Shown: one piece after another, positions 51,607 to 59,848 of the stretch | Position numbering within the stretch: position 1 is the stretch's first letter | Layout of the letters: each line of letters opens with the position of its first letter | Assembly: GCF_003231285.1 (NCBI RefSeq) | Contig: NZ_QKNS01000008.1 | Coordinates: forward strand, 1 to 64,000 | Direction: 5' to 3' | DNA from: Hymenobacter sediminis | Lineage (GTDB): Bacteria > Bacteroidota > Bacteroidia > Cytophagales > Hymenobacteraceae | Length of the DNA: 64,000 bases | Program-made: the position numbers and the translations under genes | The notes under the pieces: generated by a model | What the model saw: the letters and a program-made list of their open reading frames with translations, nothing else | What the model was told of the DNA's origin: nothing | Database searches by the model: none

Positions 51607-52485
51607 ATGAAATCATTTGTACTGCTCTTTTTGGTTTTAATAACGACCTCATTGACTTGGAAGCCTATATTCCGTAGGGAGCTGAAGTATCCTTTGCCAA
51701 ACGTAATATTGTCAGCAAGTCAAATATGTGGCAAAAGGATTTGTAATCCTGGTGATATTGGTACGTTATTACATTATACAAGAAATCCTATTTCACCCGA
51801 CATTCCGGAAACTGGTGTAACGGCAAAAAAAATAGCAGCATCAATACTTGGTAGAGTCATTCCTGTAGAAGATATATATACTAAGGATTTTAACACCTGT
51901 TCTTCAAGTACTGTTAGTCCCTTTACAGTTGACGATGTGAGTAATATTCGCTTTGCAAATGGAAATAATATAGATTATCAGAGGACAGAAAAACTAAATA
52001 TAAATATTCAAGCTGCTACGGAGGCTAATATGAAAGAATTAATGAAATTAACAGATGATGCTGCTAAACTAGCTAAATTAGAGGCTAAAATAAAGGCTGC
52101 TTATCAGAAAGTTAAAGATAAGCAAGTAGATGTAATCGGGGTCTATTCAGAATGGGGCTTGTCAGAGGCTGCAAGAGACGAGCTTAAAAAAGGAAAAAAA
52201 TTTGAAGAATGTCATAAATATGTTGAGGATAATGATAATAGAATTATCCTTGCTCTTGGCTTAGTGGTATTTGATATTAAATTTCAACAAAAAAACCTTG
52301 ATGACCTAGCTGCCGAGATCGACACCGAACTAGAGAAAGAAGGTTTAAAAGCTTCACTATCCTTTACATTTAAAAGACAAGTAACAGAAGCTCTGTCTTC
52401 TACATCAACTGGCGTTTATCAAGTACTTATGATTAGGCATGCTGGTATTAAGAAGCATCGCTTTGTTGAAGATATGCCTGGATAG
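51607..52485 (+). CDS. Secreted protein of unknown function
   Basis: ATG 51607 opens a signal peptide (MKSFVLLFLVLITTSLTWKP); an earlier in-frame ATG at 51559 would place 16 residues before it. The 292-residue product has an N-terminal part with several Cys (SQICGKRICNPGDIG), a Lys/Glu-rich helical middle (KLAKLEAKIKAAYQKVKDKQ) and a C-terminal beta/alpha part (RIILALGLVVFDIKFQQKNL). The composition is AT-rich. No motif or family is recognised. Ends 23 bases before the UDG-fold gene. Confidence 0.65.
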   Translation: MKSFVLLFLVLITTSLTWKPIFRRELKYPLPNVILSASQICGKRICNPGDIGTLLHYTRNPISPDIPETGVTAKKIAASILGRVIPVEDIYTKDFNTCSSSTVSPFTVDDVSNIRFANGNNIDYQRTEKLNINIQAATEANMKELMKLTDDAAKLAKLEAKIKAAYQKVKDKQVDVIGVYSEWGLSEAARDELKKGKKFEECHKYVEDNDNRIILALGLVVFDIKFQQKNLDDLAAEIDTELEKEGLKASLSFTFKRQVTEALSSTSTGVYQVLMIRHAGIKKHRFVEDMPG

Positions 52486-52508
52486 AATATTTTATACACA
52501 GTTACCAA

Positions 52509-53213
52509 ATGACATTCCAAGAAGAATACACAACCACTATTCAACCGGAAGTTGACACGCTCGTGCATGAAGTGGCGGCTGCATTGAGTACGAAGCGTGA
52601 TATTGCCAACTACAACAAGGGGTGGCGTGTGTTCTTCGGGCCTATTATGTCCCAACCAAAGGTGCTAATAATAGGCATTAACCCCGGTAATGGTCAACCA
52701 GGCGTTGTTGATATAGCCCTATGGGAAGATGAAGAAGTATTCGAGTACACTAATCCCGAATACAACTTTGCACTGGCTAGAGAAACCCGATCTGTGTTCA
52801 CCGAAGCAGGGCTACTTGATGTTTTGACCACTGCTACGGTGAAGACTAATTACTATTTCCTCTCTACAACGAAAGAAAGGGACCTGTATAAAATCACCGA
52901 CAGCTTGGGCCGGACGTTACAACATGAGGAGGAAGCTCTTGGAGATAAGTTTTTCCGAAAATCCGCTGAGTGGACCAAACGCTTAATTGAACTGCTAGAG
53001 CCACAGGTGATTCTATGCGAAGGGAAGGTAGCCTACGAAAACGTGATAGACCTATTTCCTCAGCATGGTGAGCAGACATGGGAAAATCATTGTGGTTTTA
53101 CTGCACTGCCTGATCAAGGCCTCACTGTTGTTGGGTACAGTCGGCGGTGGAGTAACATCAAAGACAAACCCGGATTAGCTAGGCTATTAAGGAGGTTCGT
53201 CTCGCCTAGATGA
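52509..53213 (+). CDS. Uracil-DNA-glycosylase-superfamily protein
   Basis: The 234-residue soluble protein has the UDG-fold signature: motif 1 KVLIIGINPGNGQPG (GINPG at residues 56-60) and a later strand VILCEGKVAYENVIDLF. The tail GLTVVGYSRRWSNIKDK lies at the position of the DNA-binding loop. The catalytic Asp or Asn of classical UDGs is not clear, since Asn58 in GINPG is the only obvious candidate. Members remove uracil or other damaged bases, and divergent ones occur in phage and defence islands. Terminator at 53241. Confidence 0.7.
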   Translation: MTFQEEYTTTIQPEVDTLVHEVAAALSTKRDIANYNKGWRVFFGPIMSQPKVLIIGINPGNGQPGVVDIALWEDEEVFEYTNPEYNFALARETRSVFTEAGLLDVLTTATVKTNYYFLSTTKERDLYKITDSLGRTLQHEEEALGDKFFRKSAEWTKRLIELLEPQVILCEGKVAYENVIDLFPQHGEQTWENHCGFTALPDQGLTVVGYSRRWSNIKDKPGLARLLRRFVSPR

Positions 53214-53240
53214 GAAATCAATTTCTACAGCTACTATGAC

Positions 53241-53272
53241 AAAAAGCCTCGGCCGGTTGACCGAGGCTTTTC
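53241..53272 (+). terminator. Intrinsic terminator after the UDG-fold gene
   Basis: AAAAGCCTCGG...CCGAGGCTTTT with TCTC following, 28 bases past the stop. Confidence 0.85.
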
Positions 53273-53284
53273 TCATGCTCAGTG

Positions 53285-53337
53285 TTGTAGAGTAGAGTGG
53301 AATTAGTGCGCTTACGCAACGATAATCATTTGCCTTG
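53285..53337 (+). repeat. Left copy of a direct repeat flanking the restriction-modification genes
   Basis: TTGTAGAGTAGAGTGGA, then TTACGCAACGATA and TTGCC, recur at 56558-56612. The 13-base core TTACGCAACGATA is identical and its surroundings are degenerate. The rest of 53273-53565 holds no gene and is AT-rich. Confidence 0.45.
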
Positions 53338-53565
53338 AGAGGGGAACCTAAGTATTAACTGAAAGCGGCCATAACGCCGTATTCGCTGGTTAAAAAGGTA
53401 GGCCCTGTAAGTGTTTAGGTAATTGTTGTTAAACTTCATGACAATACTCCTTATTATAGTGCTAACAATGTTAGTTGAAAAAATTGTTGCTAATATGTTT
53501 GTCATGCTAGTAATAGTTTTCTTAATGATATCAAATAAAAGATAATCTTTAATGGCTGGAGTGTT

Positions 53566-54969
53566 ATGTTGGAAGTTTTGCTAAAAAAATTAGTATTATA
53601 TTTACCGTCTCAGCTAATGCTAAGGATTAGCGATATAGCTTTGCAACGTACTTTTGATACTATGAGAAAGAGAGTTTTGCCAACCATCTTTGGTACTGAC
53701 CGATGGGAGACAATAATTGCAAAGGCGGATCATTCTGGCCAAAACTATGGCGTTTTCGTTGGGGACGCTCTATCAACGTTACAGTCATGGCCATCCGATT
53801 GCGTTAACACTTGTGTTACTTCGCCACCTTACTGGAGTGTCCGTGATTACGGCCGCGAAGGGCAGATTGGGCTAGAGGACGATTTGCAAGCTTATATAAA
53901 AGCTTTGGTGACAGTACTTAGTGAAGTCAAAAGGATACTAACACCTGAAGGAACGGTATGGCTAAACTTAGGTGATATATATCTTAACCAAACCAGAGCA
54001 AACAGTCCATCCTGGCAAAAGAATAAACAGTTAGCATTGCTCCCTTTTAGAGTGGCTATTGCTTTGCAAGAAGATGGCTGGCTGATAAGAAATTCAATGG
54101 TCTGGCATAAGCCTAATGCTATGCCTTCTAGTGTAAGAGATCGGCTTACAAATACTTGGGAGCCTGTTTTCTTATTGACTAAAGAGGAGCAATATTATTT
54201 TAATCTTGATGAAATACGCGTTCCTCATAAAACGGATGATGGAATAGAAAAAGAGCGTGCCTTAGCTGGTGAAGCCCAAGGCAAGGCTCAAGGCCAGAAT
54301 GAACTCAGGCAGTGGCTTAATTCTCCAAGACACCGTGCCACAATCGATGGGCTGAAGGAAGTCAGGCGGCGACCTAATGCGCCAGTAGCAGTAGAGTTAG
54401 CCGCCTACTTGCAGGCCGCAGCCAAAGCAAAAGGGGTTTCAGTAAAATGGGTTGCAGAACAGTTGAGTCAACCTTTTGAGAGAGTGCGGCATTACTTCCG
54501 CACTGATGTAATAGGGTCTAGAGTGCCACCTGAAGAGACTTGGGAGCAACTAAAAGATCTACTGGATCTAGGTACCGAGTTTGATGAGGCGATGGAAGTA
54601 GCAGTAGGGGATAACATATTTCGTAATCATCCAAATGGCCGCAATCCGGGTGATATGCAAAGCTTCTCCCTTAAGGCTGCTTCTTCTATTCACTTTGCAG
54701 TTATGCCTGAGGAACTGGCTAACTGGTGCGTTAAGGCTACTCTACCACCTGAAGGGATTTGTCTAGATCCATTTATGGGCAGCGGCACAACAGGAAGAGT
54801 TGCCTTAAAAAATGGGGGGCGCTTCCTAGGGATAGAACTACGTGATGACTACGCAGAAGAGGGCGCTAAAACGCTAGCGGAACCGACCCATGTTAAAAAA
54901 AGGAAGCCAGCTAAATCTAAAAAGAAACCTGTTGAAGGCCCGCTATTTGATCAGCCTAATCTACACTAA
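53566..54969 (+). CDS. SfiI-type DNA methyltransferase (N4-cytosine class)
   Basis: The 467-residue protein has motif IV as TSPPYWSVRDYG (residues 85-96; the SPPYW form typical of N4-cytosine enzymes) before motif I as DPFMGSGTTGRVAL (401-414), so it is a beta-class enzyme. The recognition region between motifs spans about residues 230-370 and contains a helix-turn-helix-like stretch (AAAKAKGVSVKWVAEQLSQP). The adjoining endonuclease gene is SfiI-like, so the expected target is GGCC-N5-GGCC. The first 40 residues are AT-rich and hydrophobic and the real start may be later, for example at Met33. Its stop overlaps the convergent endonuclease stop by 2 bases. Confidence 0.85.
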   Translation: MLEVLLKKLVLYLPSQLMLRISDIALQRTFDTMRKRVLPTIFGTDRWETIIAKADHSGQNYGVFVGDALSTLQSWPSDCVNTCVTSPPYWSVRDYGREGQIGLEDDLQAYIKALVTVLSEVKRILTPEGTVWLNLGDIYLNQTRANSPSWQKNKQLALLPFRVAIALQEDGWLIRNSMVWHKPNAMPSSVRDRLTNTWEPVFLLTKEEQYYFNLDEIRVPHKTDDGIEKERALAGEAQGKAQGQNELRQWLNSPRHRATIDGLKEVRRRPNAPVAVELAAYLQAAAKAKGVSVKWVAEQLSQPFERVRHYFRTDVIGSRVPPEETWEQLKDLLDLGTEFDEAMEVAVGDNIFRNHPNGRNPGDMQSFSLKAASSIHFAVMPEELANWCVKATLPPEGICLDPFMGSGTTGRVALKNGGRFLGIELRDDYAEEGAKTLAEPTHVKKRKPAKSKKKPVEGPLFDQPNLH

Positions 54970-55772
54970 CGTCCAATGAAGTCGAAACTTGTTTGGCTTT
55001 CTTGTCCATTAATATCACAGTCCCTCCATAGGGGGGTAGTGTAAGGATGGTCATTAGTGAAGTAAAGAGACTGCAGCCGCCATGCGCACATTTTTTTCAA
55101 TTGAGTGAAGTACACTCGTATTCGAGGGTCCTCCTGTCGTGCTGTAGAGTGCTTGCCTTGCCCCCAAAACCCTATTTCGGGCGAGGGGTTGTATCTATCC
55201 TTCAATCGTTGGTGTGGGATAGCTAAAGCATAGATTGCTTTTAGTCTCCGATAAGGAGGAGTTGAAGCATCCCGAATATCACTGTAGTAGAAGTGGATGA
55301 ACGCAGACGTAGTCACAGCAATCAATTCATTTGCAGACTGAGTATTCACAGTCATATGAGGCGGAACACCAGCTTTCAGTGTAACGACTTGGCCATTTGA
55401 AATAAACTCAGCATTCATCGGTAGTTGTGATTGCTGAAGAGTATCACGGTTATTCTCAGTTGAAGCCTTTGCATCAACTAAAAGCACTTGAGGAAACATG
55501 CCAAACGAAGTCGGTAACCACCTAACACGTTTGTAGTCAATGAATCCAGCAAATCGCTTGTTGATTGGATATAACTCAGCTACCTCCAATGCATATTGAA
55601 CAAGATCCTCTGTCAGCACAATTATTTCTGATTTGCTAGTTGCAGGAGTGTTCTCGAATATATCTCTTGCCTCTTTGGAGTACTCTTGCATAGCTTGTAC
55701 AAGGACCCTTAGTGTCTGTTTCTCAATAAGCTCTATTTCATCGTCAGTGATGAGGCGATAATCCTGATTCAT
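54966..55772 (-). CDS. SfiI-like type II restriction endonuclease
   Basis: The 268-residue protein strongly resembles SfiI along its length as I recall it: NQDYRLITDDEIELIEKQTL, RFAGFIDYKRVRWLPTSFGM, and QVLLVDAKASTENNRDTLQQ. The last of these contains the D-x-K part of the PD-(D/E)xK site (VDAKAST). Also seen are HFYYSDIRDASTPPYRRLKA and DPRIRVYFTQLKKMCAWRLQ. SfiI is a tetramer that cuts two copies of GGCCNNNNNGGCC together. The length matches SfiI (about 269). It converges on the methyltransferase with overlapping stops, so the two mRNAs are complementary at their ends. No controller gene is seen. Confidence 0.85.
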   Translation of the reverse strand: MNQDYRLITDDEIELIEKQTLRVLVQAMQEYSKEARDIFENTPATSKSEIIVLTEDLVQYALEVAELYPINKRFAGFIDYKRVRWLPTSFGMFPQVLLVDAKASTENNRDTLQQSQLPMNAEFISNGQVVTLKAGVPPHMTVNTQSANELIAVTTSAFIHFYYSDIRDASTPPYRRLKAIYALAIPHQRLKDRYNPSPEIGFWGQGKHSTARQEDPRIRVYFTQLKKMCAWRLQSLYFTNDHPYTTPLWRDCDINGQESQTSFDFIGR

Positions 55773-56916
55773 ATTTAAATACTAGGTAGTGTCAGGCAAG
55801 GATACTACAAACTTTGCGATAGAGAATGACAAAAAGACTAAGAAGTCTTTAAGAATTTACGTCCGATTGATAGATATGGTGATGTTGGAAAATAGTGGTC
55901 AGGTGATATAGTAGATGTGGGTACATTCGTGATCGACCAAGATGCAGCAAACGTAGATCAATTAGGCGAAGGTGTATTCAAAGACACAGCGCCGATCTAA
56001 CAGCACAAACCATGTTAGTAGGGGCCGACTGCTTATCTGTCATATGCGACCCATATATGCCTACTCAAATCGACAGAATATAGCGTTTGGGGCCGTTGTA
56101 AATTTGTGCCCCTCTAGGCCGCAATATTCGAAGATGCGCGTACTTATCTAGACGCTCTGACTATCCCACAGATTGTCGCCGTAATGAGCGCATAGCCGCG
56201 CGTGACCCAGTCTAAAGCATTTAACTGGGTTCAGTTGTTACCACAGGCCCAAGTGTAGCCAGCTACACCGCTGTCCGGAATGTAGACTGCGGCGGTTCTC
56301 ATTAGTAGTTCGTGCGACACACTTAAAGAAAGACGTTGAACATGAACAGTAACTTGCACAACAGTAACCAAGAACACTCAGCGCAGCATAAGCCCGTAAC
56401 CAGTTGGCGAATGCTGACCAGGCAAGGGCTCATTAATTGAGTATGGTCAGGTGCACAACAGTCAGGATGCAGCTGGTGGAACAATATTACGTGAGCTACT
56501 GTGATGCTAAATGTCTCACTCAATAGTGACTTGGTGGGATACCTAAAGAATAATCTATTGTAGAGTGGAACAAAATATATGTGTGTTTACGCAACGATAT
56601 ATACTTGCCCTATGGCTTGGGCCAACTGAGCAGGCTACGATGCCACTACGGCTATATTCCTAGTGTAAAATCACAATCCTGTTTTGTAGAGTGCAACTGG
56701 TCATTGACTGACTACCCTCCGCTTTCTATCTCTAAACTGCTTTAAATCTCGGTAGCAAGGGACGTATCTTGCTGTCTTTGATGAGGCTAGTACCTAATGT
56801 TGTGGTCCCCTTTATATGCTAGCCTTTAATTGTTATAGAGCAATGTGCTACTCAACATTACCAACTCCTATTCTCCAGCTCATTACTATCTCAAGCTTTT
56901 AGAATGCACTGCATTC
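55773..56916. other. Gene-poor stretch with decayed sequence
   Basis: More than 1.1 kb with no intact gene. Short open pieces such as VGTFVIDQDAANVDQLGEGV (plus strand, about 55915-55975) suggest gene relics, but none could be identified. It contains the right copy of the 53285 direct repeat at 56558-56612 and another TTTTGTAGAGTG at about 56686. Confidence 0.5.
56558..56612 (+). repeat. Right copy of a direct repeat flanking the restriction-modification genes
   Basis: TTGTAGAGTGGA, then TTACGCAACGATA, then TTGCC. Same order and orientation as 53285-53337. The two copies are 3.3 kb apart and enclose only the methyltransferase and endonuclease genes. Confidence 0.45.
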
Positions 56917-57110
56917 CGTTCGCGAAGCGAACGTGATTACTTCTTTTTTTCTTTTTCTTTTCTTTTTACTTTACTTATGTTGGGGCTTATTACCCAAGGC
57001 ATAGGTAATTTTACTAAGCCATTAAGGTATCATTACCTATGCCTTGGGTAATATTACCTATGTAGCTTGCTAATAAAAAAGGCTTAGGTAATAATACCCA
57101 AGCCTTTTTA
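56917..57110. repeat. Iteron-like ATTACC array, long inverted repeat and hairpins
   Basis: First comes CGTTCGC-GAA-GCGAACG (56917-56933), followed by a T/C tract. Then a perfect 21-bp inverted repeat, ATTACCCAAGGCATAGGTAA-T, has arms at 56989-57009 and 57032-57052 with a 22-base loop. Further copies of ATTACCTA or its complement fall at about 57053 and 57083. An A-rich hairpin at 57074-57110 (AAAAAGGCTT...AAGCCTTTTT) is a terminator for the minus-strand gene that ends at 57134. In all, about seven ATTACC(C/T)A units lie in 115 bases. Confidence 0.7.
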
Positions 57111-57133
57111 TTGTTCAATTACATGATGTCTAC

Positions 57134-57778
57134 CTAAAGATTCAAGACGCCATCGTTATTCAAAAATGTCGCAAAAATCGTACTCGTCGTCCTCATCAAT
57201 ATCGATTGGAATAGTTTTTTTAAACTTTTATCAATATTGCTATCTTCATTTATTGTGACTTGCGATTCCCTTATAAGCATTGATTTGAATTTATGCATAT
57301 AGTCAAAAAAAGCTATTCTCTTCTTGTATCTTAAATAACCGGACTTTTGTTCTAATGCTTCGTGTTGTATAAAGGATTTGTAACGCGCTTTTAAAATCAA
57401 AAAATCAACTTCGAAATACACTTTTTCAGTTGCTCCTCTTTTTATTTTTTTTAATATTTTTTTATTTACTAAAGCATCCGTTACTTTTCGTATTGTTTTG
57501 CTTGAAAAGCCTAGCCTTTTTTCTAGAGTACTATTAGAATGAAAGAAGGCTATTGTGCCTTTTTGTAAAAAAAGGTTTCCCATAGCAATAAAGTATTCTA
57601 ATACTGCACATTGCGTTTGTTTGCCTACCCCTATATTTAAGATATCATGACGGTAGTCCTGAGCGCTAGTATAGTAATATGCATAAGGAAAATCTGTGGC
57701 ATTCCCCAAGGCCTTTTTTGTTCGGTCAGCAGCAGCTCTGTTGGTTTTTAGCTTATTGTAGTAGGCAAGCTTTTCCAT
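57134..57778 (-). CDS. Winged-helix mobile-element protein, possibly replication- or control-related
   Basis: The 214-residue basic protein starts at ATG 57778. The middle has a helix-turn-helix/winged-helix pattern (FHSNSTLEKRLGFSSKTIRK, VTDALVNKKILKKIKRGATE) like that of plasmid and mobile-element DNA-binding proteins. The C-terminal half is rich in Lys, Phe and Ile. It is strongly AT-rich. The ATTACC iteron array lies just past its 3' end, and an excisionase-like gene sits upstream on the same strand. A role in element replication or transcription control is likely but not proven. Confidence 0.65.
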   Translation of the reverse strand: MEKLAYYNKLKTNRAAADRTKKALGNATDFPYAYYYTSAQDYRHDILNIGVGKQTQCAVLEYFIAMGNLFLQKGTIAFFHSNSTLEKRLGFSSKTIRKVTDALVNKKILKKIKRGATEKVYFEVDFLILKARYKSFIQHEALEQKSGYLRYKKRIAFFDYMHKFKSMLIRESQVTINEDSNIDKSLKKLFQSILMRTTSTIFATFLNNDGVLNL

Positions 57779-57801
57779 GGTTACGAATGTTGTGTTTGGC
57801 C

Positions 57802-58014
57802 TTAAAAAGTAAGAGAGTCAAGGCTTCTTTTAATGTGCCGCTCCATGAAGGCGTCCAAGTCCGAAACCCGATAAAACACCCGTTTACCAGGCCTATATGA
57901 CGTTATGATGCTTCTGCTTGTCCATTCTCTTAGGGTAGGGGCAGGTATTTGGCCCAGGTATTCCCTAGCTTGTTCAAAATTCAAAAAGTGGTTGAGGAGG
58001 CCCTGATGATTCAT
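57802..58014 (-). CDS. Excisionase-like helix-turn-helix protein
   Basis: The 70-residue protein has the MerR/Xis-type layout used by excisionases: LNFEQAREYLGQIPAPTLRE, then WTSRSIITSYRPGKRVFYRV, then SDLDAFMERHIKRS. These small proteins bind att-region DNA and direct the integrase to excise. It is 23 bases upstream of the winged-helix gene, same strand, and on the same element as the integrase at 58656. Confidence 0.75.
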   Translation of the reverse strand: MNHQGLLNHFLNFEQAREYLGQIPAPTLREWTSRSIITSYRPGKRVFYRVSDLDAFMERHIKRSLDSLTF

Positions 58015-58275
58015 ATGAGTGATTTTAGAGTTTGCTGGGGTAGTAAACTCTATTGGTGTTTTTCATCCGAGGGCAGTGGTATAACTTGATTAAGTTGGTA
58101 TTTGAATAGTTATATTATAAGTTTATATTTAGTGTATCTGTATAGATTTATTCATATAAAAATATTTTTTTAGGCAAGGATAATTATTGACGAATAGTAG
58201 GTGAAAACGTTGGTTTACACTAAATTTTCATAGATACTATTCAGCAAAAGGCTGTTCTACGACTACCTTAGGTTC

Positions 58276-58614
58276 ATGAAGCGTATAGCAAATATCTTCA
58301 AGGAAGATCCCAAAAGGTGTCCAAAATGCAAAAGTGATAAGCGTTGTAAAAACGGATTCAACTACGGACGCCAACGTTTTCGATGTGCTAATTGCCGATA
58401 TAACTATACAGTGAGCTATCAAGGATATAGCCAGGAGCTAAAAGTTGAGGTACTGGATTTTTATCAACTCAGGCAGGAGCTAATCGAAGAAGGTAAGACG
58501 CCAAAGCGCAAGGGCAAAGAGGGGGGCTCTATAACTTTAAAAGCAATTGGGGGCGTGTATGGGGTGAGCGATGTTACAGTTCTTAATTGGGTTCGTAAAG
58601 AGGGGATAGAGTAG
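58276..58614 (+). CDS. IS1/InsA-type zinc-ribbon and HTH protein
   Basis: The 112-residue protein has a four-Cys zinc ribbon (CPKCKSDKRCKNGF, then FRCANCRYNYTV) followed by a helical region and a helix-turn-helix (ITLKAIGGVYGVSDVTVLNW). This is the N-terminal, DNA-binding part of IS1-family transposases. No catalytic DDE half follows, so it may be a stand-alone regulator derived from a transposase or the surviving part of one. A terminator lies just downstream. Confidence 0.7.
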   Translation: MKRIANIFKEDPKRCPKCKSDKRCKNGFNYGRQRFRCANCRYNYTVSYQGYSQELKVEVLDFYQLRQELIEEGKTPKRKGKEGGSITLKAIGGVYGVSDVTVLNWVRKEGIE

Positions 58615-58620
58615 ATATAA

Positions 58621-58648
58621 AAAAAGGAGCCTGCATAGGCTCCTTTTT
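58621..58648. terminator. Bidirectional hairpin terminator
   Basis: AAAAAGGAGCC-TGCATA-GGCTCCTTTTT between the InsA-like gene (plus) and the integrase gene (minus). Confidence 0.9.
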
Positions 58649-58655
58649 GTTGTGC

Positions 58656-59752
58656 TTATTGGTTTAGATAACGGTTCAGCTTTTCTATTCCATCTTCCCT
58701 GGCTCGGTCTACCACTTTAGCATACCTTAAGGTCATGCCTATACTTTTATGGCCCATTAATTTACTTGTAGTATTGATATCAACCCCTGCACTTTGTAGC
58801 ATAGTGCCGAAGGTATGGCGCGAAGAATGGTAAGTAAAGTTTTCGCCTGTAAGTTTTCGCCAGCGTTCAATATATCGCTTCGTTGTAGTACGACTCTTTA
58901 GGAGAAATACTTTTGCATGTCTGTCACATAGATCATGCATTGACTGCTGCCGCTGTAAAATTCTCTCTGCATCGGCATTAAGAGGAATACGGACAGTCTC
59001 TCCAGTTTTTACCTGCTCCTTTACAATAGTGCCTAGCCTTCGCCCCATCCTATCCTTGCTATAATATATGTCGCCCCAGGTAAGTGTTTCTATATCACTT
59101 AAACGAAGGCCTGTATTACAGCAAAATAGGAAGGCATCCGTAAACCAACTGGGTATACCTTCACTGTTTGCAATAATGTTATCAAGTTGTTCCTTCGACA
59201 GGAACTTGGGAGCGGCCTCCTTTCCTCGGACCTTCTTGATGTTAGAACTGGGATTTACTGCAATGATTTTATCCCGTACCGCGCTATTGAGGCATGTGGT
59301 AATAACCCCCATATAGGTGCAAACAGTTACGTCCTGGATATGTAACTGCAAATATTCTTGAAAGCGGCGTAACCACTCTTCGGTGATATTACCGAAGGCG
59401 AGCTTGCTGCCTGCAAAGTTTATGAGATGTTTTCGAGTGCTTTGCCACACAGCTGTGCGTGTAACTGCTAGCTTATCGAAGTACTGGATGAAGGAGGCTT
59501 TCTTATCCTCTTTTGCTGGGAGATTATGTTCCTGCAATAAGAGCTGTTGCTCCTTTTCTAAGCGTAGAAACTCAGCCTTTTTATAGGTTTCCTCATATGC
59601 GCGGCGCTTAAGTAAGTCTCGACTTTTCTCATCACCTGGGACAACATGCATATTGAGTGTTTCAATGTGTCGTTCACCATGTTGATAGTAGTCGAGGCGT
59701 AAGGAAGCCTTGCCTCCCTTGAGGGTTTTTTTCTAATGTAAACGCGGGCCAC
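58656..59752 (-). CDS. Tyrosine site-specific recombinase of the island (frame break near N-terminus)
   Basis: The main frame from ATG 59651 gives 331 residues with a SAM-like core-binding domain (about 50-130) and a complete catalytic set: Arg in NTGLRLSDIETLTWGD, Lys/beta-hairpin region, His-x-x-Arg in YHSSRHTFGTMLQSAG, His in LMGHKSIGMTLRYAK, and Tyr in LRYAKV. The missing arm-binding start lies upstream in another frame: VARVYIRKKP from GTG 59752. The frames join at a run of seven A (59726-59732). A -1 slip there, or one more A, gives VARVYIRKKTLKGGKASLRL. This is probably the integrase that moved the 45-60 kb island. Confidence 0.8.
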
Positions 59753-59824
59753 GTGATAGATTTTAGACAGTGAAACTGAATCAAATCAAGTAACCACAGC
59801 TCCTTAAAAATGCTGCAATGGTAA

Positions 59825-59848
59825 CCGGGTTACTAGACGGTTACTATT
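59825..59848 (+). repeat. Candidate right attachment site of the accessory island
   Basis: CCGGGTTAC-TAGACGG-TTACTATT pairs with the similar sequence at 45102. It is 72 bases upstream of the integrase start, where Bacteroidota integrative elements usually keep their att site. More GGTTAC copies occur nearby (about 59963) and may be arm-binding sites. No gene lies between 59753 and 60120. Confidence 0.45.

Noticed and set aside
56323..56523. 66-codon minus-strand frame in the gap after the endonuclease gene
   Set aside because: Cys/Leu/His-rich translation without pattern, in a region that looks like gene debris.
56845..57051. 68-codon frame with poly-Phe stretch
   Set aside because: Arises from the T/C tract and the inverted repeat and ends within the iteron array.
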